NCBI GenBank assembly: GCA_030549495.1
Contig: JAUIRK010001006.1
Coordinates: 231,501-295,500, forward strand
DNA from: Nectonema munidae
Lineage: Eukaryota; Nematomorpha; Nectonematoida; Nectonematidae
Length of the DNA stretch: 64,000 nt
Direction: 5' to 3'
Shown here: piece after piece, positions 42,160 through 57,100 of the stretch
Layout of the letters: each line of letters begins with the position of its first letter
Numbering within the stretch: the stretch's first letter is position 1
Program-made: the position numbers and the translations under genes
Notes under the pieces: model-generated
Seen by the model: only the letters and a program-made list of their open reading frames with translations
What the model was told of the DNA's origin: nothing
Databases searched by the model: none

Positions 42160-45100
42160 CTACGAAGGAAATAGATTTAAGAATTTGCAAAGGAAATAAA
42201 TTTAACCAAAAATTTTAGATCAAAATATTAGGAAAGTAAGCTTAGCGAGTTATTTCTGCGACAGACTTATATTTTAAATTATGTGGAAAAAATTTAAATG
42301 CGTAATATTAATATTCATTTTTCTACATTTAATCTAATAAATAAATTTTAACAAAAAATAGTTAATAACAAAAAGATAGGTAATTTGTTATGTAGTTAAG
42401 CAAAGTAAAAATGTGTACGTATAATTTGTAAAAATGTTTAAAAAGAAAAAAACCTTTGGAACAAGGATGAGGGCTAGAGAGACAGATGTTGCGAGAATAA
42501 TAATAAGGGAGAGAAATAGGATAGATATTATCTTATTATCTTCTATGAGTAAATGTATGAGAACTCCAAGTGCAGCTAAAACCTAGAACAAATACAAATA
42601 AGTGAAATAAGCGAATCCCATAACTAAAGATTTTTGTTATAAGTCAAATCAAAAGTCTTTTAAATTGTGAACAGCGTTGCTTTGTTCAATATCCTTAACC
42701 AAAACTGCATTCTCCGATCAATCTCTTTACTTCCTTTAGATGGTTTGCTCCTTCTTTACTTTCAGTAATTTGGAGTGAGGGTGTATGCCCTGTGGTCAAT
42801 ATGGTGTTGGTTACTGCGTGATGCGTAAGAAAAAAGTTCCATGGAATGAATGAATATAAATGTAGCCTGCATAATGCCACTTCACGGTTTGCTTATTTAT
42901 TGTAAAAAGTTGTAACCTAATGAGTTTTTTGTCTTTAGAGAAATAGATACCTTATTATTCAAAAAGTTGTATAGGAAAAAGTATGAATACGGATGAGTGT
43001 GATTCTGTGTTAACGTTTTTTCGATGAAAAATAAATAAAATTGGATTACTAGTCAAAATGAAGTGAATCAAAAAATAGAAGGAACGCCTTCTAAATCCCT
43101 TTAAGTGGATCCATAGAGTCTAGCGAATAGAAATATAAGAAAAAGAAAAGTACAAAAAATTCAGTGGATTTATCAACCTGCAATGATAGCCTTGATTGGT
43201 GGAAATGACTACTTCTTTAAAACCTTCTTCAGTTAACGATATTTTGCTAAAAAACAGTGAGATGAGAAAAGAGTTGATAATAATAATTACTTTTTTCGCA
43301 TTGTTAAAATTTTTTTTATTTATTAAATTGTTTAAAGTTAACTTAAAAAGGTAATCTGAGTTCTTGTAATATTATTATTTTATAATTATCTGCACATAGC
43401 AAACTACTGAATAGAAAACACCGTAGTATGCAGGTTCGGAAAGACAAAGAATTTTTCTAAGCGCCTTCAACCTTACATGTTAGGAAAACAAACAGAGAAG
43501 AGTTTTTCCTAAAAACTCTTCACACTGGAAAATACTTCTTAAAATTTATTATTAATACTATTTTAAGGAATCGCGCATTATAGACAATTAAAAAATATTT
43601 TAATCGTGACAATTAAAAAGTCACATGATACGCGAGATCGGAATTGCAAAAATTAAAAAGAGACAGCTAATTACGAACAAAATAGATTACAAAATTTATA
43701 CACTTTTCAAATTGTACTTGTAATTACAATGGTAATGCAGCCCATGAAATAAATAATTTGATATGTTGTATATAACATTTAGTCGAATAATTCAAAAGTT
43801 ATAAGCAATATAAAGACCTATCTGAACATGCTGAAAACTTTCATTACACAGGTGTACTAAATTGATAACTATGACTTGCGAAAAGGTGTGCTAAAACTTA
43901 TTTATTTTGATGAATTATTTTAGTTGTTATTAAGGGTCATGAGTGACCCAAAATGACTTAAAGAGGGAGGTAACATAAAACACTCACCCGCCTTTCAAAA
44001 AGATCAATAAAGCAAGCTGAAGAGTAGGTGTACACAACATAAGCAGCTATGTTTACCAAAAATCAATAAACAGGCCGCTTTATGATACACAGGTGTCCAA
44101 CTATAATAATGAATGATTATTATATGTTATTTGAACGACTGTGGTGGGTTTGCTTTTTTAGTAATCACGTATATCATATGTTCTTAAAATATGAATAAAA
44201 TTCCTTAAACGGATTTCAACTAATAACCACTGTATGAGTTCAAATAAGGGGGACTGCCCATTCAAAAATTCTGAAAGGTTTCTTTATATATATATATATT
44301 TTTTTTTTGAAATAATCATTTCTGATGAAATTACTCTCTATATCACATGAAAACTAGAAGAAATTTTCATTTTAATTTTCTTACCTGAAAAAGATAAAAT
44401 CAATTATATCGACCTTAACTAAACATTAAAATATAAAAGTAGGAAATTTTTTAGAATAATGTTACCTTCATGTTATCTAAAATAAAAAAATACATCTTAT
44501 TCTGCTACCAAAGTTTAGTATTTATTCAATAAACATTGAGAAAAATTTATTAGAAAATCATTATACTGGCCCCTAAAAAGTTAAAAAATATCCATTTATT
44601 TTGAAGAGATTTTTTTACTCTGATATTTTAAAATGAAAAAAACTAAATTCTACCTTTTTTATATAAAACATTGAAAAAAAGAATATAAATTTATGAGGTT
44701 AATAATGGGTATTTATTGAGAATAAATAAAATTTGACTGACCTCACATAAAAGCAGATTTTACAAAAAGAAAAACATATTTTTTTTGTAAAATCTAGCGC
44801 ATGTTCAACACAAAGAGTAGAGATTTCCAATGAAACCACTTTCAGTAAAAAAATTTCACGTTATGCTCTTGGAGAAAAGGGGTGACACTCTTTTTCACTA
44901 AAATTTAGGCCTAATTTACTGAAGTATAATCCTCTTACCAAAAACTTACAAATAAACTAGCCTAGTGTATATTATAAATGATAAGCTTTCAAATGATATA
45001 TATATATATATAATCAAGAAGAAATATTGAATAACAGTTAATTCTTTTGTTCAAAACAAATAAGTTAAAAATTTCAAAAAAATCGTATTATTATTAGTCT

Positions 45101-48100
45101 CATTATATAAATACATAAACATTTCAGCCAATCATATTGCTTCCATGAAATAAAACTGCAATTTCAAAGTTAAAAGTTTTGAATTTTTGTGTAGTATTTT
45201 GAAATGGTTTATTCAATATGTATGTAAAATATTTTTGTTTAAGTATGTTTTTTCTAATCTATAAAGTTGTAAAAAAAAGTGATAAATCAAACAAATTTAT
45301 TGGTGAAAGAAAGAGGTATGCTTTTCTTTTCAAGATGGAAGTTATAGAACAGTTTGAAATGGGATGCAGGCTAGAGAACACTTGCAATGTGAAACCCAAT
45401 CGCTAAAAATTCAAGATAAATGCGAAACCAGCTAAATTTAGAAGAAAACTATGATGATAATGAACAAATTGAGAAAGATTATGAAAATGATAGAAATTGC
45501 GAGCATAACATGGTAAAAATATTTTTTTGTGACTATCGATGGTTTGTTGGAGAAGTTCAATACTAAAATAGAAGGATGAGAAAAGTGAACGTTCTATTTC
45601 AAGATAGTAGTGATGACAAGACCAAGTTAGAAGAAACTATGATGGAATAAAAATTATTTTGTCATGATCTATTTCCTATAAAATAAAATTTTAACCATTT
45701 TTTTAATTATAAAATTGAAAAAAAAGTTTGTCTACGCCCTTTTTATATAAAATACGATGATTGATAAATAAATAAATTAGATCTGCTGAAGAATTTGCGC
45801 TTAGAATTCACAGGTTTGGAGGTCTTCACGACAGCATTTATTTATATATACACATTTTTATAATTTACAAGGTTTGAAATTCTTCGGGCGATACCATTGG
45901 ATTAAAATTCTTTTTTAGATCTAAAATATTTTTGATATCCATCCAACAGCAAAATTTTATTTTCCTAAGAAACTTTTACAAATCCCATTTTCTTGAGTTT
46001 TTTTTTATATAAAAAGGAGTGTATGTAAAAAAATTAGTCCAATATGCTTATAATGATATATTGTATATTACATTATAAGTTGTTATATGTTTTGGACGTG
46101 TTAATTACACGCCTTTCTTACCTGGCTTATAAATTTATTTATCATTTAAAAAAGACGTACTCCGATGTTAATGATAGAAAGCTTGACGAACTTTAAATCG
46201 TTGATCTGTCTAATTTTAAGATTGCGGCATTCGTAGGTGAGAAAGGAAGCGAGAAGCATGAAAACTCCTTTGTAAGAAAAGAAAATACCTGAAATAAAAA
46301 TGATGATAAAGTAAAACATAACATCCTAGTTAAATAGAAATAGACTAAGAAAGGAAGACTTAACACTTTTTCAAAACTTAATCCTTCCGTTTTCCATTGT
46401 CGCTTAGTTTAAAAGGAGTAGGAGTATACTTAAAAATTGTAATTATCCCCCTTATTCTACCTTTTAACCCTTTGAGGAGCAGTGTGACACCAGGAAATGA
46501 AAATCATCCGCTCTAAATATACAAAATTCCATTGAAAAAAAGAAAGCAGACTACTAGTCTTTAAAATTAGGGTCCTAAGCGAGTCAAAGATTTATAAAGA
46601 TGTGTGCATCGAAAAAATAGGATCAAACTACATCCGATCTTGAAATAAACGTGCTTTCAATATCATTCCCTTTATTTTTATGAAGGCAATGTTGCAGGAT
46701 GTTTGGTAGTACATGACTGGAGAATTGGTAATTCGCGCGCTTTTTTATTATTATTTGTTTCAATTTTGTTGAAATACAAGAAAAATGGAAAGAAAAAGAA
46801 TATGTAGTTGTGCTACAATGAGAAAAGAGAAAGAATGGGAGAAACAGATGGTCGAATTAAAATGTGCCACATCTTGATTCTTTTATAGCGAAAACTTAGA
46901 AATTTACGTTATCAAATCGTTGAATAAGGACGGTGTTGTTATCTTTTCAAGGTTTTCGTCGTTTATGCACTCAACCTATCTTTTTCATGGATGTCCACGA
47001 CCACTTTGTTTCGCATTTCGTTTCACATGTAGTTTTTAAATCATATCTTCTTCAGGACGTGATTGCACCTGTTCGAGTTTTTCTATTTTCACACTCATCT
47101 GGCAGAATGCGAAAGCTATTTTATCTAAACTGAACATGCTTCTCTCACTGCCTATATACCAAAGAAAAATGTCAAGGTATACATTCTTTCTTCACAGCAT
47201 TTGAAAGAAATAAGTACAAACTGGTGATGTGTTCATAACTTAATGCTTCGAGAATATACTTACTATAAATTTCCAAGATGAACTCTAGTTGCTTTTTTCA
47301 ATGATCTCAATATTGCTACAAACAATAGCTGGGTGATAGTGAAGCATGGTGATCCTTAGAAAAGGAGGTAAGAACTTTTTTGAAATGTTTGGCTTTTTCC
47401 TTATCCAAGTTCGAGGCAGTAGTTCATCTATCAGAAGAGGCATTCGAACTCTTCTGGCATCCTATGTATATGAGACATCAATGCCTATTGAACACGCTTT
47501 TCCTTCCAAAGGATTTTGTTATCTCACTCATCAGAGCAAAAGAACTCCGCGGATCAAGATGTGATTTTTGTAAAAAATTTCATGTAAAATCCAGTCAAAA
47601 ATAATATGCCCAGCATCAATTTTTCAAAAAAATAATTAATCTATTTTTTTCTTCTTTTTTTATAAAATGAATATATTCATAAAGTAAATTTACATGAAAA
47701 CTTTTAGTATTGAAGTTTATGTGTGTCAAATTACATAATTTTGAATTGAAAATTCGACCTGACTAAAGTCCAGCATTGATTTTATATTGGATGACATTAA
47801 TTTTAAAAAAGATACAAAAAATAAATGATTCCTATTTCGAAAAGTATTTGAACATAACTTACAGAGATATCTACTTTTCACAGAAAAACTAGTACGCTTT
47901 TTTTTAAAATGAGTACATCTAATTTAAATTTTTGTTTCATTACCATATGAAGTTCAATTTAAATTAACACAACTTTTATATAAAGTGGAGTAAAACGCGT
48001 TCAAAAATTAGAGTGGGCAAAAAGTCCACACTTGGTCCTACGAAGATAAGAATGAAGATTTCGTTTAAAGGAATGTAATCTATAGCAGTTTAAATTTATC

Positions 48101-51100
48101 AGCTAAGAAAACTCTTAATTCTCAGAGTGACCGTAGAATATAGAATATTTCAAGTTTAATTTCCCTATGGTTGTAACAACTTTGTTTCAAATGTTCCTTC
48201 ACTGTTTTAAGTTTTAATAGTATTGTCTTACTTTTTCAAAAGTAAGTTTCTTTTCTTGTCTTTTAACAGTATCATTGTGTTATGTGTTATGGAGCTATTG
48301 CTATCCACTTTGTCTTGAAACTAGGAACCTTTTAGAGTAGTGGTCCCAACCTTTTTTAGGCGACCCCAATTATATATCTCAAAATATGACAGCGACCCCA
48401 CTAATTAAATTGCATATACTTTTTTAAAACAATAAATGATTAGTTGGTTGTAAAAGTAAGGGACGACAATTGTAATGAATATATCTGTAAGAGAAATACT
48501 TTGAGGTTGTGAAAGACAAAATTAACATTTTTTATTATATTCACAGCATTATGAATTTTAAAACTTGACAAAACAACCATTTCTGGAATAATATTTTGTC
48601 ACATTCTTTAAAAAACAAACTAAAAGTGTGAATGGTAAATTAATTTTAATTGGAGCTTTGGGGTTGAATCATGTTGCTAAGTTTTTCTATTCGTGGTTCA
48701 GTCTTGAAAAGTGCTACCTCAAATCATGTTTCGGTTGTAGCCAGAGCTTAACCTTAGCTTTTAGTTTTGATGGCAGTCAGAGCTGCAAATCGTGATTCAC
48801 ACAAAAAGGTTGTAGCGAAAGGCAATAACACTTTCACAGCCTCAAATCCCAGGACTGGTTTCATTTTTTCACAACAGTTCAGAATACGCTTAAAGTTAAA
48901 ACGAAGAGTTTCCGCATGCTGGTCTCTATAAGCTTCTCTTGAAGATTTTGGATAGAAGACTCTTCTGAAAGATCCTCGGCTTGGATATCGAAGGGTCTTC
49001 GCAAACATTTGTATTTCTCATGCAGCTCCCCCCTCCCCGAATGTACCTGTCAAACTCCTCACTCAATTTCTGAAGGTGCCCAACAATGACACTTCTTTGT
49101 ACGGGCAGGAGTAGGCGTCTTTTTCATCTTCCAGAAAAAGGTTCAAAAGTTAGAAAGGATACAGTTTTTGCTAGTTCAATCTTTACTTTCCACAGCCTCA
49201 TCTTTGCTTTGAACGCCTTGAACTTTTCTAACACAGAGATTATAGTATCATCTTTTCCTTGCATGGACATATTCAATAAATTCAACTCTGAAAATATGTC
49301 TGACAGATATGCCAGTTAAGCAACCACTTTGGTTATGTAAGCCTTGATGTCAGTACATGCTTCTTCTCGTTTAGGAAGATTTCAACCTTTTCACGCATAT
49401 AAAGCACTCTCTGAAGCACTTTTCCTCGTCATAGCCTCCAGAGAGAAGAGTAGAAGAGCGGATGTTCATATTCGGATCCCACATAAGAGAACTTTTGAAT
49501 AAATAGCCTTGAATTCAATGCTAATCATTTAATAAAATTTACTATTTGAATAACATCTTCTATAACAGTGTTAAGCTCAAGTGCGATTTATCGAGAAGCA
49601 AGATTTTCTCGGTGAGGCAGGCAATGAGTCGCTATCACTGGGTTGACTTGTTTTACTCTGGCAGTGAAACCCTGACGTGCACTAAACATTTCGGGTGCTC
49701 CATCCGAGCACACACTCTAGAGCACTTATCCCATATTTCTTTCATGAAACAATTAACCAACTTTACTCACTTGTTGTTGTTATCTCCAATGATTTACAGA
49801 ACAGAAAGTTTTCTTCAATGTCGCTCTTCCTTTGGTACAAAGCATAATCCAAGACCTGAGCATCGTCACCGGGGTCAGTTGACTCATCCAAATCCAGGCT
49901 AAATTTTCCATTCTCCTTGATGGCACAGCCACTACTTGCTTGCGACATCTCTTGAATTCTTCCGTTGATTGGGTTATCTTATTTTTTATTTGCTTTATTT
50001 CTTCTCTCTTTATATCTTTCGATATCAATTAAAATTGATTTATCATTTCTTTGATTTTCTCTTCTTACTTTTCTTCATTTATCTTTGTTAAAAATGGATA
50101 ACAAATTACACACTATCCCTAAACCAATATGTGACTGTATAAAACTCTTAGAATTAAGAGCTGACAATGATTTTATTTTGAGGTGTTGGCGACCCCAGGT
50201 TTGGGAACCACTGTTTTAGAGTGTCTTAAATATCGCAATTTAATGTCTAATTACGCAATTGCGAAGTCATGATGCGAGAAGGGGTCAGTAAATATTAAGA
50301 TTCAGTCTTAATTTTTGATACAATTATTGATATTTATGTCGTCTAAATGAAGATATGTCACGGTATCTTACATTTTGGCGCTCAGTTATCCAACTAGCAA
50401 AGAGCACTCGCATTACCTTATTTCTTTGAAAAAGCGACTTCTCACAAGAACTCTGGGCTAAAGCCTTAGAGATGTTGCAGAAAGAGTGCCTGAGATATCA
50501 AAAGAACGTTAAATAGTGTAGTATTATTATGATGAGGTAAAATAGTATCAAAAAGTATGCAAAAATTTCTTACTGTTCTTTAGGACACTTATTAACCTTC
50601 GCAAGAGGAAGTGGACTTTATGTCCACTCTAATTTTTCAAAGCATTTTACTCGAATTTATAAAAAAAGTTTAGACGTAATAAAACTCAAAAAATACGTAT
50701 TCAATTGAATTTTAAAAGTAAAAGCGATTTTAAAAAATAATCCAAAAAAGATTACCCAACCAGAAGAAATAGTGATTACAATCGCAATATTCTGATTGCG
50801 GAACCAAGAAAAATTCTTTGCCATCAGGAAGTTTTTTGAAAATAGCAGGATAACTTTTAAGCACTCTGTGCAAAGTATCGCGAAACTGCCACGCCAAAAT
50901 CAAGCAGAAGTCAACAAAGAGAAAACAGATTAGAGCTATTGCCGGCTCCAGCGATCCAATTCTCTACGAAAAATTGAAAGAGGAGATAAGAGCAACTAAT
51001 TTAAAGAAGGACAAAGTTCTTACGTTAACATGCAAATCTACAGCAAAGGTATTGGATGAGGGAATAAGCTTGAATTTAGCATTGGCAAATGTTTGCAACT

Positions 51101-54100
51101 GAAACATGCTATGAGTGGACGACTGAAATTAACGAAAAAGATTATATAATGTGCTTAACAGCTACAAGTGACAGCAACTGAGTTGGGCGTGTCTGTTTTG
51201 ATATTTATAAATATGGCTGTACCATGGTTAGACTGGCCAACGAATGAAAAATAACGATATGCAAACATGTGCATCAAGGTTGTTCTCTCTATGATTTATT
51301 GATTTTGATTTTTAAGTAAAGTTGTGTCTTAAAATAAAGTCTTCATTTATACTGTATTTACCAAATGAACAATCAACAGGCTAATCTAAAGTATATTTGA
51401 TTTCCAGTATTTTGTGAAAAACGATATCCCAATTCGCACATGCATTGAGGATAATTTTTGAGGAATCTAGGAATCCTTATCAATTCTCAAAATAATCTTT
51501 TTGAATCATTGAAAAACGAAATAAAATTTTTGTCTTAAAATAAGGGTGTCCGCAATTTAAAAGTCGGCTTTAGTAATTAATCCTTTTTTAGTGCTTAAAT
51601 TTTAAATTTATAAGCATGATAAAGACTAGGCCATATTTAGCAAAAAATTAACATTCTATTTGAACACTTAGATAAAATTACACATTTAAAAATTAATAGA
51701 ATTTATTTTTAGTCACACTTTATGATACCTTTAACTAATCTAGCAGAAAAATAATAACATAAAGAAATTAGTGTACTTTTATTTTTAGGCAATCTTAATG
51801 AGGTAAAGTTAAGAGCACTTAAAGAGATTATAGGAAATCTAATGATATCAAAACCTTTTCAAAAAGACAATAATTTTTACAAAGTTGTCTCACCTGGTCT
51901 ACACATCAAACCAAAGACAGAGAGAGGGAAAATAATTTTAAGCAAGTAACAAATTTTTACAAAGTTGTAATCCCCTTCATATAAATTAAATCTTCATGAA
52001 GACTTTTTACGGTTGAACTAAGCGAAGAAAAAAATATTTTCAAAAGATGATAATTAAATATACTACTGTGTTTTAAGGAATTGATATTGAAAAATAAGTT
52101 GTAATTAAATAACAATTATATTGAAATTGCCAATTGTCGGGACAAATTAATAATTAAAGGCTTTCAGGTTATGCATATTTCTCTTAAAGTTTCAAAAAAT
52201 TAAAAAAAAAACTCTAGAAAATTAAAATAAAAGCTTAAAAGATAAATACTCAGAAATTAGTTTTGCTTCATTTATATTTCATTTTAAACTTTTAATACGA
52301 TTTTTTATATAGGCAGAAATAAAAAAAATAGTGTATCAGTGTTTTCTTTATCACAATCTTTGAGTATAAAAATTTATACCTACTTCATGTCTTTTGCAAA
52401 ACCCTTTTTTGACGATAAATTAGCCTTATTGTTTAATATAGTAAAACATTATTAGGACATAATTTTGATAAGCAAAACAAGTAAGCATAATAAAAGAAGC
52501 ATTTAAAAATTAAGATATATTTTTGTATATCAAGTGATAACAGGCAATTTTGTCACAAAAAAACTTAGACTGGAATGAGTGCTGAAAGATTAGGATTCGA
52601 GATGTGTATTTATTTCATGAAGGTGAGAGAAATGAAAAAGTGGCGTAACATAAAGAATTAAAAACTAAATCTTTAAAATAATTCTAATTGACATTAGATT
52701 TTATCAACACAGGACGAACAAAATAAATTTTGAGAAAAAGAAAGAAGGAAAGATAGAGCACGAGTCGAACACAAATAAACATCTATAATAATTTTAAAAG
52801 AGTGCGACCTAATGAATGCAGAAAAGGCTACATCCCTCTACTTTATTATTAAAAGCCTGTATTTTTAAGGCTCTTCATCGCAATATGGGCAACAAGCAAG
52901 GAATTCTTATTAAAAGGAAATACAAAAAGCCTACTTCTTTGTAGTTCTTCAATGAAAACAGAATCTGATATGCCTTAAAGATTTTGTAGAAAAAAGCACC
53001 ATACGCCAAAGTGAAACCAAAAGAAAACAACCAAGGCTTAATCTATATTTAATGAAATAAAGGATGAAATCATCAGCCAAACGTGAATACCTTTGTCTAC
53101 AAGAAAAAATACAAGAATCTTTAAAAAACTTTTTTCCTCAAACGCTTCCGGTTTAAAAAACGAATTCAAATGTACATAATTACCTAATGATTGATGAAAA
53201 CATATATACAAAATTCTTATTTTTTAATTCAATTGTAGCATGCTCTTATCTATTTGAACAATTTTTCATCTACACTAAAAATTTATAGCATATGGCGCAC
53301 CGGAATTATGTAAAATAATTTTAGTATTGCACAAACTAATTTTTGAGAGGCGAATCTTCAAAAAACCAGTACGAACGTGCGATTATTTGAAACAATCAAA
53401 GAAAATAGAGGAGTAGGATTGAAGCAAAGGAGATTTATCGACGGGCCTGAGCAAGACCCAAATATTTCAAAGCACCTTTCAAGTAATTTTTTTTAACAAG
53501 TTGCCGGTCTGGACTTATGTAAGGATTTAAAGAAAAAGTTTTATTATTTGTCGACATTATATACTGGTAAAACATTATCGAGGCAAAAAAACAAAATAGC
53601 ATATATGCAAATGAGTACTGTCTAAACTTGCTTTAAAATGTTTGATATTTAAACTTTTTTTCGTCGAATAAAATTACTTTATTCCAGTTCGTGGTATAAA
53701 CATCTCCGCAGGCCGTAGTTTGCCACCCCTGCTTTAGGAAGGTTCGAGCAGAGGATACACATACCCGCAACTACCACTTCGCAAACAAGGTCCTGAAAAA
53801 GGTATCATTTACGTATAAAATCTTCTCTTCTCAAAGATACTTCTATTATTGTAAATCTATGAAAGTTTTTCAAAAAAAATAAATAAATTTGGCGGCCCAT
53901 TTAGATGACGATGTAGAGTTTGTGGGAAAAGAGTTAAAAGAAAATCTATTTTGTGTGTAGACTGTAATAAGTGGCTACACAAAACATGTCGAAAATTAAA
54001 AGTAGCTTGTTTCAAGTAATAAACTTTAAGTGTAGTAACTATTTAAATCCTAAGATAGTATAATTAAATGAAAAGTTAGTGGTAGACGAAGTAGAAATAT

Positions 54101-57100
54101 AAAGAGTTTATCAATTCTGCTATTCATAAGGAAGGTAGCATAGATTTCAGTACAACATATAATAAGATTAGCTTGGAAGAAATTCAAGGCTGTAAACAGC
54201 ATTGTCTGCAATATTTCTTTTTCTTTAAATTTAAACGAACATGTCAGGTTTAGTGCTTGGCGATCAGAGTTGGGCCTTAAAAGAAGCTGAAAAAAATAGA
54301 TTGAATACAACGGAAATGAAATGTGTAAGTTGAGATTAAAATCCAAAATAAGAAAAGGGAAGTAAGAAGCCTTTGTAAAGTAAATGAAATAAATAAGTTT
54401 TAAAAGGCAAGATTTAAGGAAGTTGGGACATATAAATAGGAAATTAAAAAGGAAAAAAAAGTTTATGAATAAGAAATTGTAGCTAAAAGTGAGGTAAGAC
54501 GAAAAATAACATGGAAAGATCAGAAACGAAAAATTGAGTAAATAAACAGTGCATGATATTTCATTAAGTTGTAATTACTGGCTAGTTGGCATTGTCGGAA
54601 AAATAGCGGTAAAACTTATTATAATTAATTATTAGTAAGCTTGTTAATCTTTGTTTTTTTCAAAATATAATCGCAGGAAAGAAAAAAGTACTTTGATGTA
54701 GAAATAATGTATACCTGGGCAGGGGGGATTAGGCTTAATTAGGATTAGGTGCTTTATTGTCATAAATCTTTCAAAGGATGTTTACGGTCCCGTTAGATAA
54801 GGATTGTATGTAAAAAGACAAAACTTACCTTACAAATAGAATCAAAAAGCTCAACTTTCTCATAATTACTATTGAAGGCATTTAGGAAAACGAAAACGTT
54901 CAGAATTATGACGCCAATAAAGAAAACTTGATTGATAACAGGAAAGGAATTGCTTATGCAACTGAAAAAAATGTAAATATTAAAAAATTGATAAACTATA
55001 AAGGGACTTCTAGAGCCAAAAGACGCTGAACATTAGGACCAGGCTTTTGAAAACTAATTTAATATATCGGAAACGACGGAAGTTGTACGAAGTAACATTA
55101 ATTTGATATTTTAAACAATGCATATAAATTGTGCCTGGTTTTCAAAAGAGTCAAAAATGTTCAAAACAGAGTATATATTATTTGTAAACTTGAACAGTGC
55201 ATCCTACGCCCTCAACCATTGCCCTGGACGAGTGCTCGACCGTTGCCTGTAACGTAGAGATAAATGCTTACCTGTGATTGCGAAAGGTAATGAAAATTAG
55301 GATTGCAAGCATGGCAAAAAAAATGCAGAGAGATGAAATAAAGAAGATGCTGACCAAAACCGCGAAATTCAAGCGCTTCATATAGTACTGAACTGGGGTG
55401 GAATCGAGAGGAACGACTCCATCTAAAAATAGCAAGTGTGAGAAAGAAAGGAAAAAGTCAAATGCGAATACCTATCCACTTTTCAGCGTGAACCCAGGTC
55501 AGGTTATCACCCATGACGTTGTAGAACCCCAAGAACTTGTAAACTCCATCTAACAAAATAAAGAACTATATTTACAATCCCTTCATCACTCGACATATAC
55601 CACTTTGAGTTGCGTACAACTTTTCCCTTCAAACAGATCAATTTGCAGCAATTCCTCTTCACTCTTGAAATACTCTACACAAGAAATTTTCTTCACGTTT
55701 TAAAATTTAAACATTATTTTTGTATATTAAGAAATTTCAATCATTCAAAGACACATTTCTATTCTAAAAGTAACGGGAGCCAACGATATATTTAAAAAGA
55801 ATAAATATTTTTTGATTTTTAAAGAATATTTTTCGATTCTTTGATTACAGAATTTTAGTTTGATTAATTGACAAGTATATTATTTAATATCGTGCAAATT
55901 TCAAAAATATAGTTAACTTTTGTAACATCGTCTCCCCGAATGAAGTATATCAAATCTTACAGCTAGCAAAATATGAACAGAAAGTTTAACCTTGTCTGCC
56001 TAATCATTTGTATATGGGATAAATACCAATGTAGTATACAGGTTGGGAATGACAAAAAAGTTGTCTACCCGCGTTCAACAGTACATGTTATGAGATTATA
56101 CTTGATTTTTTCTTTAATTAAACTTTTGTAACAATTGATTTTATAACATACGAGTTTAGAATATTTTGGTTTGACGTTTTGAAAAAATTGTATTTGTCTT
56201 GGTGATTAGAGGCTGTGTATCAATAAGCTACACCAAATATTTAAAGAAAGTAAAAAAATATAAAAGCAGTGATTAAAAAAACATATACTTTGCATCTGTT
56301 CAATCTTAGTCCAAGAAATCCTGTCTCCACTGGAAGTAAAAGAAATATGCCCCTAAAAATTATTTAAAAAACTGATTAAACACAAAAACTTTCGAATATG
56401 CTATATATATTCAGGAACAAATTAATTTCACAAACTCGCAAATTATATTCGAAGTTTCTTTTCGTGTGTTATTTCTGGATCTTTATTACTCTGTTTCTAA
56501 TGGTGCTGTACATGAGTGGTTACCCATCTCTATGAATTCAACGCAACCTTGAAAACTTTTTGGCAACTGTAACAATGATATAATAGTGAAACTGAACATA
56601 AATAGAAGTTTATGGCTTCGAATTCAAACGAATAATTAAGAGGAGACTTCAAATCTTAATCAAAATACGAAAGCATTCAGCAGGTATGTCTTTTTCAAAG
56701 ATGGAAAATAAGAGTAACTACTCTTTGTAGTATGGCTGAAATAAAAGGGAAGGCGGAACGCATGAGATGGTGAGCGTAAACTAGTGAACTTTAAACTACA
56801 AGTAATAAAGAGTAATAATAATAATCAATTTTACGGCTAATGTTCCCAGCACGCTGAGGTTTAGCCGGTTTTTACCACTATGGCATCTAATCTCTCATTA
56901 TTTTGCGTCTCCATTCATCTCTATTTTGCTCGTCCCCTAATGCGAAATGTCTTTTGCTCATGTCTTTTTTGACTATTTCTATCCATGTCATCGTTGCCCT
57001 GCCTTTACTCTTACCTAAAGTTTGATTTTTATAAGCTTCTTTAATTAGATCACTGGAAGGTCTTCTATTTACATGCCCAAACCATATTTATTTCATTTAC

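Noticed and set aside
46161-46267. Acceptor at 46268 for the TM5 exon
   Set aside because: It keeps phase but deletes seven residues (IFFSYKG) conserved in GABA-B receptors; the TATTTCAG acceptor at 46289 restores them and has a better pyrimidine tract.
50860-51110. Plus-strand coding-like stretch (EEIRATNLKKDKVLTL)
   Set aside because: Mostly the antisense of the GABA-B TM4 exon; the minus-strand reading matches the receptor and all phases, so the plus reading is a shadow.
52670-52790. Hydrophobic minus-strand stretch considered as the TM4 exon
   Set aside because: It lacks the LEP and WQ motifs and contains a stop; the exon at 50756-50963 has both and fits phase.
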